Part shown: positions 32,991-45,907 of the stretch, in pieces
How the letters are laid out: each line of letters begins with the position of its first letter
Position numbering within the stretch: position 1 is the stretch's first letter
Assembly (NCBI GenBank): GCA_036346395.1
Contig: CM070604.1
Coordinates: forward strand, 54,277,003 to 54,341,002
Direction: 5' to 3'
DNA length: 64,000 bases
DNA from: Hsuehochloa calcarea
Lineage: Eukaryota; Streptophyta; Magnoliopsida; Poales; Poaceae
The notes under the pieces: generated by a model
Databases searched by the model: none
What the model saw: only the letters and a program-made list of their open reading frames with translations
Told to the model about the DNA's origin: nothing
Program-made: the position numbers and the translations under genes

Positions 32991-33720
32991 TGGGCGATAT
33001 GTCCTGACTTGCCACATTCAGAGCATATGGCATTTGGCGGGGCTTCTGGGCCTGTTAGGAGCGCTTCGACAGGTACAACTTGCTTCTCACTGGGACTCTT
33101 GACGAGTTCTTCGTTGTCAGGGTTGAGGTTGGTGACGATGACATTCTTCGCTGGTTCTTCATGATTCTGTTGGGGACAACTGTTCATATGGTGCCCTAGG
33201 TTGCCGCAATAGAAATATTTGATTTCTTGGTCTTGCTTCCTTTGGGGGCATTTGTTGGCGAAGTGTCCTGGATTTCTGCAATGGAAGCAAGTGGTAATCT
33301 TCAGGGGTATTCCTGGTGTAGTGGCACCATCGCCCTTAATGGGACAGCTTCTTCTGGGTAATCCTTTAAGTTGGTGGGTGGTGAGGTCCACTTTGTCGTC
33401 TTCTACACCACGTGTAAGGTAAAGCTTCTTCTTTGGGCATCTGTTGATGAAGTGCCTTTTTTCCTTACAGCTAAAGCAATGAAGGTGAGCTATTGGGTTG
33501 AATGCTGCAGATCGCCTAGCGGAGCGGGGAGTACAAAAATATTCCCACTGGAGCGCAGAGTTGGCGTTGGAGCTCCTGGTGGCTGGACTGCTGACTGAGT
33601 GGGTGAAGAGTTGCCGAGGAATGCTGGTTGCTGAGGGTAGCTTCCTCGCGACCTTGGCGCTGACAACCTCCTTTTGCAACTGGCACCAATTACTTGGGCT
33701 ACTTGTTTCTTTGGTGCCAT
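32240..33720 (-). pseudogene. Gag-like region of element B with eight zinc-knuckle units
   Basis: Starting near MAPKKQVAQVIGASCKRRLS (33720), several overlapping minus-strand frames encode a chain of CCHC units. In order they are CFSCKEKRHFINRC, CFHCRNPGHFANKC, YFYCGNLGHHMNSC (first Cys lost), CSECGKSGHIAQLC, CFTCAQYGHYCYTC, CTCCGEKGHHTDQC, CFLCEGQGHCPKDC and YFNCGEREHLIKQF (degenerate). Six keep CX2CX4HX4C. Usual Gag proteins carry one or two. Frameshifts near 32860 and 32490 break the frame. The end of the region is a tandem duplicate (period about 391 bp), so unit multiplication by duplication is visible. Nucleic-acid binding is the expected role. No capsid domain, protease or reverse transcriptase was recognised. 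Confidence 0.7.
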
Positions 33721-34604
33721 CTGAGATAATAATCTAGGTTAGGCTAGGAGGATTTATATGAGGGTCCACTGCTCTCTAAGGCACACGGAAGAAACTCCAG
33801 ACAAACGAGAAAAACGATCAAATACAATACAAAGCCTAGAGTGGCTGCATTATATTAATGGGGGTTAAGTGTTACATGACTCCTAAAGCACAACATATAG
33901 GCCATGCTAAGTCACGACACAAGATACACACACATCTTCTACAAAAGAAGGAAACAAAAAGTGCTTGCAACCAAAGGACTGCTAAAGTAAGCACTGCTAG
34001 CTAACCTAGACTAGCCTGACTGCTCTCACACGATGATGAAGACTTCGGGGTCGAACTCTCCCTCCTGGAGAGGCGGGTAGTAGAAGAAGGGCGACTCTAG
34101 CAGAAGATCCTCGTGCATCTGGCTCAGTTGGTTGCAGGTGAAGCGTGCTGCGTCTTGGGCTGCTTCAGAACAGCTACTCTGGGGTTCACAGGTCTGAAGG
34201 TGTGACCGACGGACTCACCCTCTCTGGCATAGCGGAAAACCCCCATGGCCCATGATTCTTGGTCCAGGGTCTAGGTCTTTCGGCCTCTGAAGATAGGCTC
34301 GCGGTAGTACTCCAGATGATACATGAATGGACGAAGAAGGTCCACGAAGTCACCTCCATCTTCTTTGGGAGAGCAAAAGTCCCACGGGCCGTCGGACGAC
34401 GGGGTTGCCATTTATATTTTTTGAAATGGGCGAGGGAGTCAGAACTGAGTAAAAACTCAGGTGAAGTGAAGGAAAGTGGAGAACTAAGAAGGACGAGTAA
34501 GAGCATATAGTACGTTATATTTTGCCCAAGTTTTTCTTAGGTTTTGAAAATACGACTCAAGTTCTTAGGCTCGACCAGTCTAACTAAGACTCTTACAGTC
34601 ATAT
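33721..34604 (-). mobile_element. Leader of element B
   Basis: This lies between the first gag-like frame and the tRNA primer site. It has several short frames with no recognised domain. It is annotated as the untranslated leader of element B from position only. Confidence 0.5.
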
Positions 34605-34616
34605 GCTCTGATACCA
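34605..34616 (-). other. Primer-binding site of element B (initiator tRNA-Met type)
   Basis: The minus strand reads TGGTATCAGAGC, complementary to the 3' end of plant initiator tRNA-Met, four bases inside a sequence ending ...CCTACA (LTR end). It sets the orientation of element B as minus and the inner edge of its 5' LTR at about 34621. Confidence 0.8.
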
Positions 34617-34620
34617 GCTC

Positions 34621-37240
34621 TGTAGGCACCCAGATTTCTAAATCCGAATTCCTCTGTGAAACCATTGTGCTATTCACTGGATCAGTAGATAGCACTTCAC
34701 AGACATATTGCTGAATCAAATTATACATAACGTAAGACCATATCATTCATTAATTTACACATCATAGTTTACATAGACCGCTTCGGGCCAATTTTTACAA
34801 TAAAGGCCGAAGAGGCCAAATGATTACATCACAAAAAATAGTGGAAACGACAACAGAAGCAAAGGGGGTTATAGCACACCTCTCCACAGGCAAGTGACTT
34901 GGGAACCCGTGTACGCCCGATATTATCGGAAACTTCAGACAATATAGGAGGCACACAAGAACCGACGGAGTCAGCTAGACTGAGGTGAGACTAAAACTGC
35001 TAAGAGCTAAACTAAGCTTTGAAAACTCCTGGGTCTTTAGACTTCTGGATCATCGTAGTAGTCGAAAGCTCCAGGATTCCTGTTTCTAAGGGTTTGGGGA
35101 AAGAGCTAGGGTGAGCACAACTAACGTGCTCGCGACCCAACACAACAGATGCAATAATATACATGCAAGGCTTAACAAAGATGACTCGGGTTCTTTTGTT
35201 TGCGTAAAGCAACATTTTCAAATATCATAATATACAAATTCCTATCACCTAGCATTTTAACATAATTTCATTTTTAAAGAGATTAATTGTGCAATAGTTA
35301 ATAACAGCGGATGCTATCTCCACCTTATGCTTATTTCTGATGGTGGTTACACCCACCTAATATCAATACTGGGTAAGACTACCTAGGGAAATCCAAAACA
35401 AGAGCTAGATGAGTCCCGTACATTTTTCAACCCACCCACAAAGTTTTTAAAATAGAACTATATCTTGTAAGTTCCTATGCCCGCCCGTGACCGTGGGCAC
35501 GTCTGTTCGAACAGTTTTATTCTCTGCAGAGATTGTACATCTTTACCCACAAGAGATAATCATCTTGATATGTACACACGTTTCCTTTGACATGTGAATC
35601 AAGGGGAGATTATCACAAGACCTTTACAATGCATCCCCCAGTATTTGTTACCCCCGCTAAGGTTTCGCCTGAGAGTGGTTACGCTCTCGCACCCGCGTCA
35701 ACCATGCCCCCAAACCCCCCATGCGCCAAGAACTCCCCAACCCATAGACTCGGAGGCCTACAACGTTGAGGGACATCTATCTGGTGCAACTCGTACTGAT
35801 GGACACAAATTATTTAGCTAGGTCGACACCATTATAGACTTATGGTTGTACTATTTTACAATAGGAGGTCATCACAGGATTCAGTCCTTAAGATCATCTG
35901 GGCGGTTCAAACCACATACCAATCATTCTCGTGCCCGACGGCACCCACCACCACTCCATCCGCCCAGATGGGGGTATGAGCAGATTTTAGGGTTTTGAGA
36001 AGAGTAAAACAAATTATCTCAACCATTTCAGTCATTTGCCCACAATGACTGCCCAAAATCACTTTCATGTTTAAAAGATGATGATTGAGACATTTAGTGT
36101 CCCAGTACTTAAGCAAGACTAGCATGACGCTTAAATACAAACTATAACTAGTAGGTTACCATATAATTACTAGGGTGACAAGGATTTGATAATTCAATTA
36201 TCAAGGAAATGGTATAGTAATGACTTAATCATCAATTAGGCATTTAACTACATTAGGGTATTTGATATAAATTTGCATAGAAATTAAAGCATGCAATTTG
36301 ACATTTTAAATGAATATAATTTGCATAAAATGTAGGTTCAACTTGTTCAAAGTGTTGACTCGCCTGGGTCAAGCTATCGCGGCCTTGGTCTTACTCAGGG
36401 CCTTATCTGACAAGGGTCTTGAATTCTTGGTCTGCATCTTTACCCGAATCTTGATCTCGCTCGAGTTGTTGCTTCTTCTGAACTTCAATTTCTAATTATA
36501 CGACAACGATCGATAAACCAAATAAATCCAAAGAACTTCAAAAGACCAAATAAAAGCAAAAGAGCTTTAAATAAGTTCGCGAATGACGAGCTTGAGAGAG
36601 AGGATTTAGCGAATAAGGGATGTTTGACAAAGCCAAATGATCAAAAGAGCGAAGGGAGAAATGGCTTAGAAACTCTGTTGGGAGGGAAAATACAAAGGAG
36701 GGTAAAGTCGAAGGAACTTTTGCAGGGATACTCCACTTCGGATTTGGAAGATGGCAAGATTACATGTTCTTTAATCACATAGAGATTTTGCAACTTGAGT
36801 TCTTAAATTCTCAGCTTAATAAATAATATAGCATAAATGGCTTTAGTGAACATTGACAATCGAAAGTCGATTAATAACAGATGATTAACAATTGATTTCG
36901 GATTCTATAATCACCAATCTTAATTTACCAGATCAAACAGATTTCCAAATTGCCAGATTACACACCAATTCTCAACTGACATATCAACACACATTTTCAA
37001 AAAGACAGATTGTACACATCGGTTCAATTGCTTAATTCACAATCTACTGCCACTGAAGATCAAACACTGATCTGATGGAGCAAGAGTCACAAACAACAAT
37101 CAATAACTGGAGCAGGCCGGGGAAAGTCGGCCCGGGAAAAGAAGGTGGGCCGGGGGACGGAAATCGGGGGAGACGGGTCGGGCCCTGGAGGCAAACAGGC
37201 TGGCCGGGAGAGAGGTGAGAGAGAAAGAGGTTTTGATATT
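34621..37240 (-). mobile_element. 5' LTR of Gypsy element B (right end approximate)
   Basis: From the primer site rightward the sequence begins TGTAGGCACC on the plus strand (minus LTR end in CA). It runs for at least 1.9 kb without coding content, in the style of the long LTRs of grass RIRE3/RIRE8-type elements. The outer end was not found: element C or rearranged DNA follows near 37.24 kb, and no second copy of this LTR is in the window, so the 3' LTR of element B is missing or unrecognisable. The short ORFs here are not conserved proteins. Confidence 0.55.
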
Positions 37241-37493
37241 TGCCAAAAATTTATGAGAATTGAAACTAAGTCAAAAACTGAATTTTAAAATTTTGAAGCT
37301 TGAGGTTTACATTTTTGGGGAGCTTTTGAGATTAAAAACCAAATTTTGGAAATAGAATCTATACTTCAATTGGTGCAAATATCCATCGATCGGTTTTGAT
37401 ATTTGCCAAAATATTGAATGAAAAGAGGAAAATGAGAATTGAAACTAAGTCAAAGACTTAGACTAAAAACTTTTAAAGGATTTTGAAGCTTGC
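37240..37493. repeat. Mosaic junction at the outer edge of element C's left LTR
   Basis: A segment beginning gttttgatatttgcc occurs at about 37223 and again at 37394. In the second copy short pieces that belong to element C's LTR (gaatgaaaagaggaaaa, seen at 48212; acttagactaaaaact, seen at 48306) are interleaved with gagaattgaaactaag and ttttgaagcttg blocks that also occur in the first copy. The first 210 bases of a normal left LTR are replaced by this patchwork. Confidence 0.65.
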
Positions 37494-37920
37494 ATTCCTC
37501 CTTATGTAGTTGATGAGGGATGGTAGTTGTCTCTGGAGGAGACGCGTGTTCGGGAAGCAACGCGTCTGGTCGAAGAGAGGTGTTAGTTGATAATGTAACA
37601 ACTGTTGTGCGGTTATATGTCAATGAGTCATGTAACCGTACTCCAGTATCGTAGCGTCGCGTGGTATGGAACATATAGCACATGTTCCATTCGTCACACG
37701 GTAAAGCATATGTCTGGTCGTAGATCCAGATATCAGTTCAAAACTTTGTTAGCATTTGACTGGTCGGAGACTAGATTTGGAACCATGTCCGACCAGATTG
37801 GGTACTATGTAACCTCTAGAATTCTTACGACCAGTGAGGTCGTTAGCCTTAGGGTTTATGACCATGAAGACGTATGATCTCTATATACTAAATAATAAAT
37901 AGAGGTTTTAATCCTCGTCA
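37494..37920 (-). mobile_element. 3' LTR of Tat-type Gypsy element C (partial)
   Basis: It matches 48391-48813 plus 50675-50685 of the right LTR, from cattcctccttatg to aatcctcgtca. On the minus strand it starts TGACGAGGATT immediately after the polypurine tract TTCGGGGGCTAGT at 37921-37933. The outer third of the LTR is missing or scrambled, and no target duplication can be read on this side. Confidence 0.85.
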
Positions 37921-38256
37921 ACTAGCCCCCGAACTTTAAATGAATTGGTCGTATAGACATTTACTCCCGATGCAATCGTATCGGGCAGACCCCTCATTAA
38001 ATGTCGTGGTATTCGAGGCGGTCCGTATTCATTTTTGAAGTTCAGAAATTGCCTTGGAAGTTGAAGGAACTCTTGGTCTGCTGGTCAAAAAGGGATTTTT
38101 GTTCGTTGGATTTTCCCTAGAAACGGTTACAATGTTGTCGCTATAAAAGGCCCCTTAGAGCTGGGTGTTAGTGTTTCTACGCCCTTTGCTTTCCTCTTCA
38201 TCTTCCAAGAAACCATCTCCGATCACCTTTGAATTCTTCACCCGAAAGAAATCACC

Positions 38257-41095
38257 ATGTCGGATCTTATTACCAACTGGTCGATCTCCGATCTGAGCGA
38301 GAAGAAACTTGAAGGTGTGGAAAAGGTTGGGCTATTACCCGACAGAAATCTGATCGCGTGGAGATCAGCTTTTGGGGAACATTCTCCAAGTGGTGAGGAT
38401 GGAGAAATTCCCGTTTTTCTCGCATATATCGAATGCGGCTTCAGACTTCCAGTTCACTCCTTTCTTTCTCAAGTTTTGGAGTATTATGGAGTTGAACTGA
38501 TCAATCTGGCCCCTAACGCCATAGCCAACCTCAGCATCTTCGTTTACCTCTGCGAAGCGTACCTGGTAATTCCAGCAACCCTGGACCTCTTCAGGTACTA
38601 CTACAGATTGGTGAATGCGAAGAAGACGATCGGTACACCCGGAGAGTGTACCTTGCGTCTCCATGATGGGAAGGCTGAGGAGTACATTCCAATGTACTCC
38701 AAGTCTTCATGGTCGTCATGGAAGAAGAGTTAGTTTTACATGAAGATCACACAGGGCGATGGCCTTTATTACAGCGGTAAAAAGGTTGTCGAGATCCCGC
38801 AATGGCGTTCCTGCTCGAAGAAAGAGGGGAAAATTGGGAGATGGGTTGAAGTTATCCATCTCCTGAGTGTCAGGGGTTTGACATCCTGGCACGTGGTGAG
38901 GGACTTCTCCATGCGGAGAATTAGTCCTTTGAAGGCCAGAGCTCACTCGATGCTCTGGTATATTGGTCGTGACGATACGACCAAGGATTCTAGGGAAGGT
39001 AAGTTCCAGTAAGAATCCGACCAGTATATCTTTATGGTCAAATGCTCTTATAACCCTAAGACCTCTATTTTTGTTCTGACTTTGTCTTACTTTGAAATCG
39101 AAGCGGATCGTAATGATCTGTGTTGGAGAGCCTAATGAGAAGGCTGGTTTCCCTTTGATCTTAGCGGTGACTCTGCTTTGAAGAGGGTGAGACTTGGTAA
39201 GCATGATAATTATTTTCCATCTTTAGAATCTTTTCCGATCGGTGTTTACCTAAAAATCCTCTTTGATATGTAGTCGGTTGGTCTAAGAATTGATGAGGCC
39301 ACGGAGACCTGTGAGCCAATTGACGAACCAACCAACCTTACGATCACTAGTGATCGTGTAGAGGTAGGTAACCGAAGGAAATACTTTTTGCTTAGATAAA
39401 AAAGATATGTTCACCACCCGACTAACTTTGTTTGTTGAATCGGGGTAGTCATTGAGCCCCATACAGTTGCTCAATATTTGCCAAGGGCCGTTGAAGCAAC
39501 TGCTTTGGTGACCGATGAACCTACACCTTCCGATCCAACGATCAGGGATTCTACTCTCGACCAGTTGGTTGAAAGTATCACATCTGATCGTTCATTGAAG
39601 GATGTAGAGGGTACAACCAACCCTACCAGTTCAAGACTGGAAAAATTGGTTGAAAAGAAAAGAAAAGCTAGCGCTACAGACTTTAAGACAGCGTGCTTCA
39701 TATTCAAGATAAAAAAGATAACTGGGTATGTTGTAAATGAAATTATCATATAAACACATACCTTTTATATTCTTGGCAAACTTGAACTCTGAACTTCCTT
39801 TTCTTTGCGCAGACCTGTTGGAGTTCCAGTCGTTCCCGATCAGGTTATTCCAGTAGGTCAGGTGATCGAGGGCACCTCCGACCAGGGCTTTCCTCAGGCA
39901 AAAAATCCTGAGGAGGAAGTGGTTAGGGAAGCCCCCCGAGCCTGTTTCAGTGTTTGAATCCGATTTGAATCCTGTGGTGATTGTTACTCCGTCAGCGGAG
40001 GTAGGCATCTCTGTAGATCCACAATAGATTCCAACTTCTGAAAGGAACTCCTCCCAGACTAATAAGTTCCCTTTCTCTCCTCGATTTGTCGAGGATAAGG
40101 GGCTTGATGATGCTTGGAGGAGAGTATCAGATCGTCTTGCAAAGGCAAATCCTGATAAGATTTTTGCCGATTATAATGATGTTGCAATTCAAGTAAGTGT
40201 CCTCAACCATTCTTATAGTTTTCCTTGAAGTTCACAATAAACTTTAAAGGAAAAAAAATGCTATTCATGCAGCATATGGTTGAAAACGTTGCTGCGATCG
40301 GAGGACTAACCGATCGGATTAAGAATCTAGAGCAAAAACACTCTGAATTAGAAAGTAAAAAACTTTCTTCTTAATTTGTCTTTTGCTAAGACTTTCCTTT
40401 CTTCTTTTAACTATCATCCCTTATCAAATTTGATAGATTTGGAGAAAATAAAATAAGAAGCTTTGGCTAAAAAAGCCAGAAGAATAAAGCTTGAAGAGGA
40501 AATTCAAGCTAAAAGTCGATCGAAAACTTAACGTCCAGATATGAAAAATACTAGGAAAAATCCAGGAAGAAGGCCGAAGGTAACTTAGTCGTAGACTTGA
40601 CTTAGTATCTCTTCTGATCCTTTTTAGCCTAATATTTATTTTGCTTATGCAGAACAAAATCAAGCTTTAACCAAAGGAAAGAAAGCTTTGGAATTTGAGC
40701 AAGACAAGGGGGCAGTAGTTATGTTTAACCTTGATGAACAAATTACTGCACTCAACAAAATGATCTTTGATATGGGATCAGGATCAACGTTGCCTTCCTT
40801 AAGTGATCCAATGGAAAAGGTAAATTATCTTGATCACCTTTTGGAGGACCTTAAGGGCTTGCTCAAAACTACAAGAGATAATTACGCCCAGTCCGTAAAG
40901 GAATCTATTGCTAGTGGAGTTAGTCTTGCTTTGGCAAAACTGAAGGCGTCCAACCGCTCTATCAATCTTCAAGTGCTTGAAGAGGATTTTAACTGCTTGC
41001 CTGAGGAGGCGACCAAGTTTCTCACGGAAGTTAGACCTCTTGGAGACAAGGTTGCAGAAGAAATGGAGGTCGGATCTCCATCCAGCAGTTACTAA
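38257..41095 (+). pseudogene. Antisense ORF of element C (gypsy-type transposon domain, PF04195-like)
   Basis: Many plant Tat-lineage elements carry an extra gene between pol and the 3' LTR on the opposite strand; its role is unknown. Here the plus strand opens at MSDLITNWSISDLSEKKLEG (38257) and gives the typical IPVFLAYIECGFRLPVHSF, LSQVLEYYGVELINLAPNA and FVYLCEAYLVIPATLDLFRY. The same frame continues to 39012 with a single TAG at 38731-38733, and continues in family style after it (FYMKITQGDGLYY). Later pieces at 39478-39753 and 40688-41095 (a charged, coiled-coil-like C-terminus) look like further exons, but their junctions are uncertain. One stop codon is the only clear break in the first exon. 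Confidence 0.75.
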
Positions 41096-41891
41096 TGGAG
41101 GGCAAACTCTAGTAGTAAAAATCCTGCAAAAAAGAGAGTATACAAAAAATGTGTAAAAACTTACCTTTCTCTTATCAATGATTTTTTTTTGTTTATCCGG
41201 TCGACTTATCATATATTACCCAGCCCCCGACTGTTTTATAGTAGAAGAACTTTACTATAAAAGCAGTAGGCCAAGAATATTAACTTAAGTCTCAATCGTT
41301 GTTTGAAAGTATGTTCTGATTGTTGAAAAAACTAATCATGATAATACTAGGAAACCTTTTTGGTTGAAACCAGTGTTAGGTTTCGACTAGTTGTAAATAT
41401 GTTTTTTGTAATCAAAGTACTTACTAAGACAATATATGGTCGGAAGAAAAAATGATTTTTCTTGACAAGAGGAAGTTACATGAAAAGACATATATAATAA
41501 ACGAGAAGTGGTTTTATTTCTATGCGATGGCTCAGCGCCGTCGAAATGAACTTGCTGAGAAATAAAGATATAGATTGTATTTCGCAATACGTGTTCGTGC
41601 TCTAGTCCGACTGGCAACGAGGATCGTAAGAAAAGAGCCGTCACTAGGAAGCTCCTTCCAGTGGGCGGAACCACATGCGAAAAAGGAGAGACTTCGACTA
41701 GGAGGTTTTCCGTGTTCCGACCAGTAGCCAAACAAGAGTAAAACAGAATTTTAAAAATAAAATATATAATCTCCATAGTCCTAAGCATATGAACCGCAGT
41801 CGACCAGAGCTAAGTTATGTCATATAAATAACATCACTTGCTTTTTGAATTGATTCATTATTTATTAAACTGAATGGAAATTAAATGAAAA
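41096..41891. mobile_element. Element C spacer between antisense ORF and pol
   Basis: AT-rich sequence separating the convergent ends of the plus-strand antisense ORF and the minus-strand pol. It contains no recognised domain; it presumably holds the terminators of both transcripts. Confidence 0.5.
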
Positions 41892-44800
41892 TTAAACGAA
41901 AAACTTACGCAATTGGTCAATATTCCAAGAATTAGACAAAACCCTACCATCTGACATGGCTAATCGTACCGAACCTGGTCGGGTGACTTCGACCACAGTG
42001 TAAGGACCTTCCCACTTGGGAGAAAATTTGTTACGATTTACTTGGTTCTGAATTTTTCTAAGAACCAAATCACCTACAGCTAAGCTGCAAGGTTGCACCT
42101 TACGACTGTGGTACCCTCGCATGGCTTGTTGATAGATTGCCGAACGCAACAAGGCTTGGTTTCGTCGTTCCTCAAGGAAATCGACATCGTCGAGTCGTCT
42201 TTCTTCCTGATCATTTTCATTAAAACGATTAGTGCGAGCAGAACTAATTTTTAATTCTGGAGGAAGCATGGCTTCGGCCCCATAAACTAAAAAGAATGGT
42301 GTTTCACCGGTTGCACGACTGGTCGTCGTACGGACAACCCATAAAATAGAAGGAAGTTCTTGAACCCAAGCTCCTGACCGTTTTATTAACTGGTCGAATA
42401 CTCGCCGTTTGACCCCCTGTATTATGATACCATTGGCACGCTCAACTGCTCCGTTACTTTGCGGATGAGCAACCGGCGAATGGACTCGATACCTGTCATC
42501 GCGAAATTCTGAAATTACATTTGAAAATCGGTACCATTGTCCGTGATTATACGACTGGGTACACCAAATCGTGTAATCACATTTTTTGTAAGGAACCTCT
42601 TAGCAGCCTCAGTTGTAGTTTTAACAACTGGCTCGGCTTCAATCCACTTTGTAAACGTGTCAATCATGATGAAGAGGAATTCGAAGCCCCCGGGTGCTTT
42701 TGGGAAAGGTCCCAGAATGTCTAGTCCCCAGGTTGCAAAAGGCCAAGAAAGAGGAATTATTTGCAGAGCTTGCGACGGCTGATGTACTTGTCGGCTATGA
42801 AACTGACATTGTACGCACTTCGTCACGAGCTCTTTTGCATCATGAAGGGCAGTTGGCCAATAGTATCCTTGCCTAAAGGCTTTACCGACCAGTGTTCTGT
42901 AGGAATGATGTGCTCCACAGACACCTCCATGAATTTTGGTTGGCAACTTAATGTCATCCGAGCGAGATATGCATCTCATCAACACTCCATGAGATCCTAG
43001 TTTATACAAGGTACATTCGATTAGAGTGTATGATTTGGCCTTTCGTGCTATACGATCAGCCTCTACATTATCTTCTGGAATTAAGTCATGCTGAAGATAA
43101 TTGTAGATCGATGTCATCCAATCTCTACCATGATCGTCACCGATCTGTGGAGCATCCATGTGATCAGAATCAATTGGATTGACTTGATGTGAACCATTGA
43201 TGTTCTCGGAAAGCTCGACCACCGAGGGTGAATCGAGTTGCTTAAGAAAAACTCCCGTCGGTACGGTGGACCTTGTGGAGGCCATCCGTGCCAACTGATC
43301 TTCTAGAAAGTTTTCCTTCCTAGGAATATGTTGGATCTGAAAACCGAAGAAGTGCTTTTTGAGTTTTCGTACTTCCGCCAGATAAGACGACATCTTGGTA
43401 CTTGAGCATTGATACTCTTTCCCTACTTGATTCGTTACTAGTTGAGAATCGCCTTTCACTAGTAATCTGCGAATTATGAGCGAATGGGCTGCTCGAAGTC
43501 CTGCCAGTAAACCTTCATATTCCGCTACATTGTTAGTAGCAGAAAAGTTAAATTGGATGGCGTACTTAATGTGTTCGCCAGTAGGGGATATCAAGACGAG
43601 TCCAGCCCCCGATCCTTTAAGCATTAATGAACCGTCAAAGAACATTGTCCACTCGTCAGGGTGCTCGTACTCGAGTTCTTACTTAGGTTCTGGGTTTGTC
43701 CATTCGGTAATGAATTCTTCTATTGCCTGATACTTTATAGCTGTTCGTGAGATAAAATAGAGGTCGAACGTCCCTAGTTCAACTGCCCATTTTGCTATTC
43801 GTCTTGATGATTCCCCGTTTCCAAGGACTTGGCCTAAGGGATATCCTGCAGGTACGCCCACTTTGTGGGCTTGAAAGTAATATCTTAGTTTCCTTGAAAA
43901 CATAAGGAGACCATAGAGCAACTCTTGTACCTGTGGATATCTTTCATTTGATCCATGTAAGACTTCGCTTACGTAATATACTGGTCGTTGAACGTTTTCA
44001 CGCTCTACGACCAGTACACCGCTGACAGCCTACGGCGTCGCAGCTATGTAAATCAACAGTGTTTCTTCCGGTCTTGGAGAAACTAAGACCGGGGGGCTTC
44101 CAAGGTACTCTTTGAGTTTTTCAAAAGCTTCATTGGCTTCTTTCGTCCATTCAAAACTCCCATGCTTCCGAAGAAGTTTAAAGAAAGGTAATCCCTTCTC
44201 GCCTAACCTGGCTATGAAACGACTTAGCGCTGCCATACAACCGGTTAGCTTTTGGACTTCTTTCTTTGTTGTCGGGGGACGCATCTGATTGATGGATGTT
44301 ATCTTAGCCGGATTTGCTTCGATAGCTCTAGCCGAAACTAGGAAACCAAGAAGCTTTCCAGCAAAAACCCCGAACACACATTTCTCCGGATTCAACTTGA
44401 GGTTATGTCTTCTCAAGTTGTTGAAAGTTTCTTGTAGGTCAAGGATATGATCGCCTGCATTGATGCTTTTCACAACCAAGTCATCTACATAGGCTTCTAA
44501 ATTCCGACCTACCTGCGGGCTGAAAGTTTTCTGCATTAACCTTTGAAAAGTTGCACCAGCATTCTTGAGACCAAAGGGCATCTTAACAAAACAGTAAGTG
44601 CCATATGGTGTGATAAAGGAAGTTTTCTCCTCATCATTTTTACTCATGTTTATCTGGTGGTACCCTGAATATGCATCTAAAAAGCTTAGTAACTCGCACC
44701 CGGAGGTGGAGTTTACAAGCTGATCAATGCGAGGAAGGGGAAAATCATCCTTCGGACAAGCATTATTAAGATCTATGAAGTCAATACACATTCGTCATTT

Positions 44801-45907
44801 CCCACTATTCTTTTTAACCATTACAGTATTGGCAAGCCACTGAGGGTGATGGACCTCACGAATAAATCCAGCTTCGAGGAGCTTGTCAATCTCCGACTGG
44901 ATTGCCTCCTTCCGGTCAGGTGCAAAACGCTTTAGCTTCTGTTTGATTGGCTTTTTATCAGGTTGGAGAGCTAACATGTGCTCAATCACTTCCCTGGGGA
45001 CTCGGCATGTCGGACGCTTGCCAAGTGAAAACATCCTGGTTTGCTCGGAGGAAAGAGACGAGCGACTCTTCCTATTTTGGGTTGAGTCCTTCTCCGTCGA
45101 GAACCCGGGCCCGACACATCGATGTCTCCCAACTTTGGCGCCTCTCGGAGAAACGCCTTTGTCGAGTGGCACCTCTTTTGTCTGATCGAAGGGTTTGGGT
45201 GTCAATTTTGGTCTGGAGTGCTTGACCTGCATCGCAGAAGAGTCAGTATTTCTAGTCGGAAGCTCATTGACCAGTTTCAAAGATCTTCGATCGCAAACAT
45301 AAGCCATTTTTTGATCTCCCCGAACCATGATGACACCTTTTGGTCCTGGCATCTTCAAACGCTGATAACCGTAATGCGTGGCTATCAGGAACTTTGCTAG
45401 AGCCGGACGACCAAGGATCCCGTTATAGGCGGTCTCAAAATCGACCATGTCAAACGAAATCTTTTCCATTCGAAAGTTATCAGGACTTCCAAACGTAACC
45501 GGTAAGGACACGTGTCCTATCGGTTTGGCGGTAGAGCTAGGGACTATGCCATGGAAGGCATATTTTACTGGTTTTACCTTTGACTTAGTAACCTGCATTT
45601 CTTCTAAAGCTCCAGAGAATAATATATTTAAAGAACTACCTCCATCTATCAAGACTCTATTGACCTTACAATTATTAATGGTAGGCTCAACTATAATAGG
45701 GAACCTACCCTACGAGTCGATTTAAACGGAGCAGTCTTCTTTGCCGAAGGAGATTACGGTGTCCAACCACTTCGAAGGCTTGATGCTGATCGGAGATTCT
45801 GCTAGGTTGACCTCCAGCTCCACGGCTTTCAGATGACTTCTCAAGTCGTACGATGAAGATCCTCCAAAGATCATGTTGACTGTGTGCTGATGTTCTTGGT
45901 ATTCCAT
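41892..45907 (-). pseudogene. Decayed pol of Tat-type Gypsy element C
   Basis: Minus-strand order is protease, RT, RNase H, second RNase H, integrase, as in Tat elements. Protease: MIDGGSSLNILF at 45652. RT: VHHPQWLANTVMVKKNSGK, then a TGA in place of the expected Trp at about 44795, then MCIDFIDLNNACPKDDFPLP and the active site AYVDDLVV at about 44464-44490. The first RNase H remains as pieces at 44.1-43.7 kb (KWAVELGTFDLYFIS). A second, archaeal-type RNase H follows (MFFDGSLMLKGSGAGLVLIS; NNVAEYEGLLAGL). Integrase: HSYRTLVGKAFRQGYYWP, CVQCQFHSRQ, GLDILGPFP and IITDNGTDF, then a frameshift at about 42515; the C-terminal piece (42269-41892) ends in QLRKFFV. Several stops and frameshifts; not functional. 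Confidence 0.9.
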
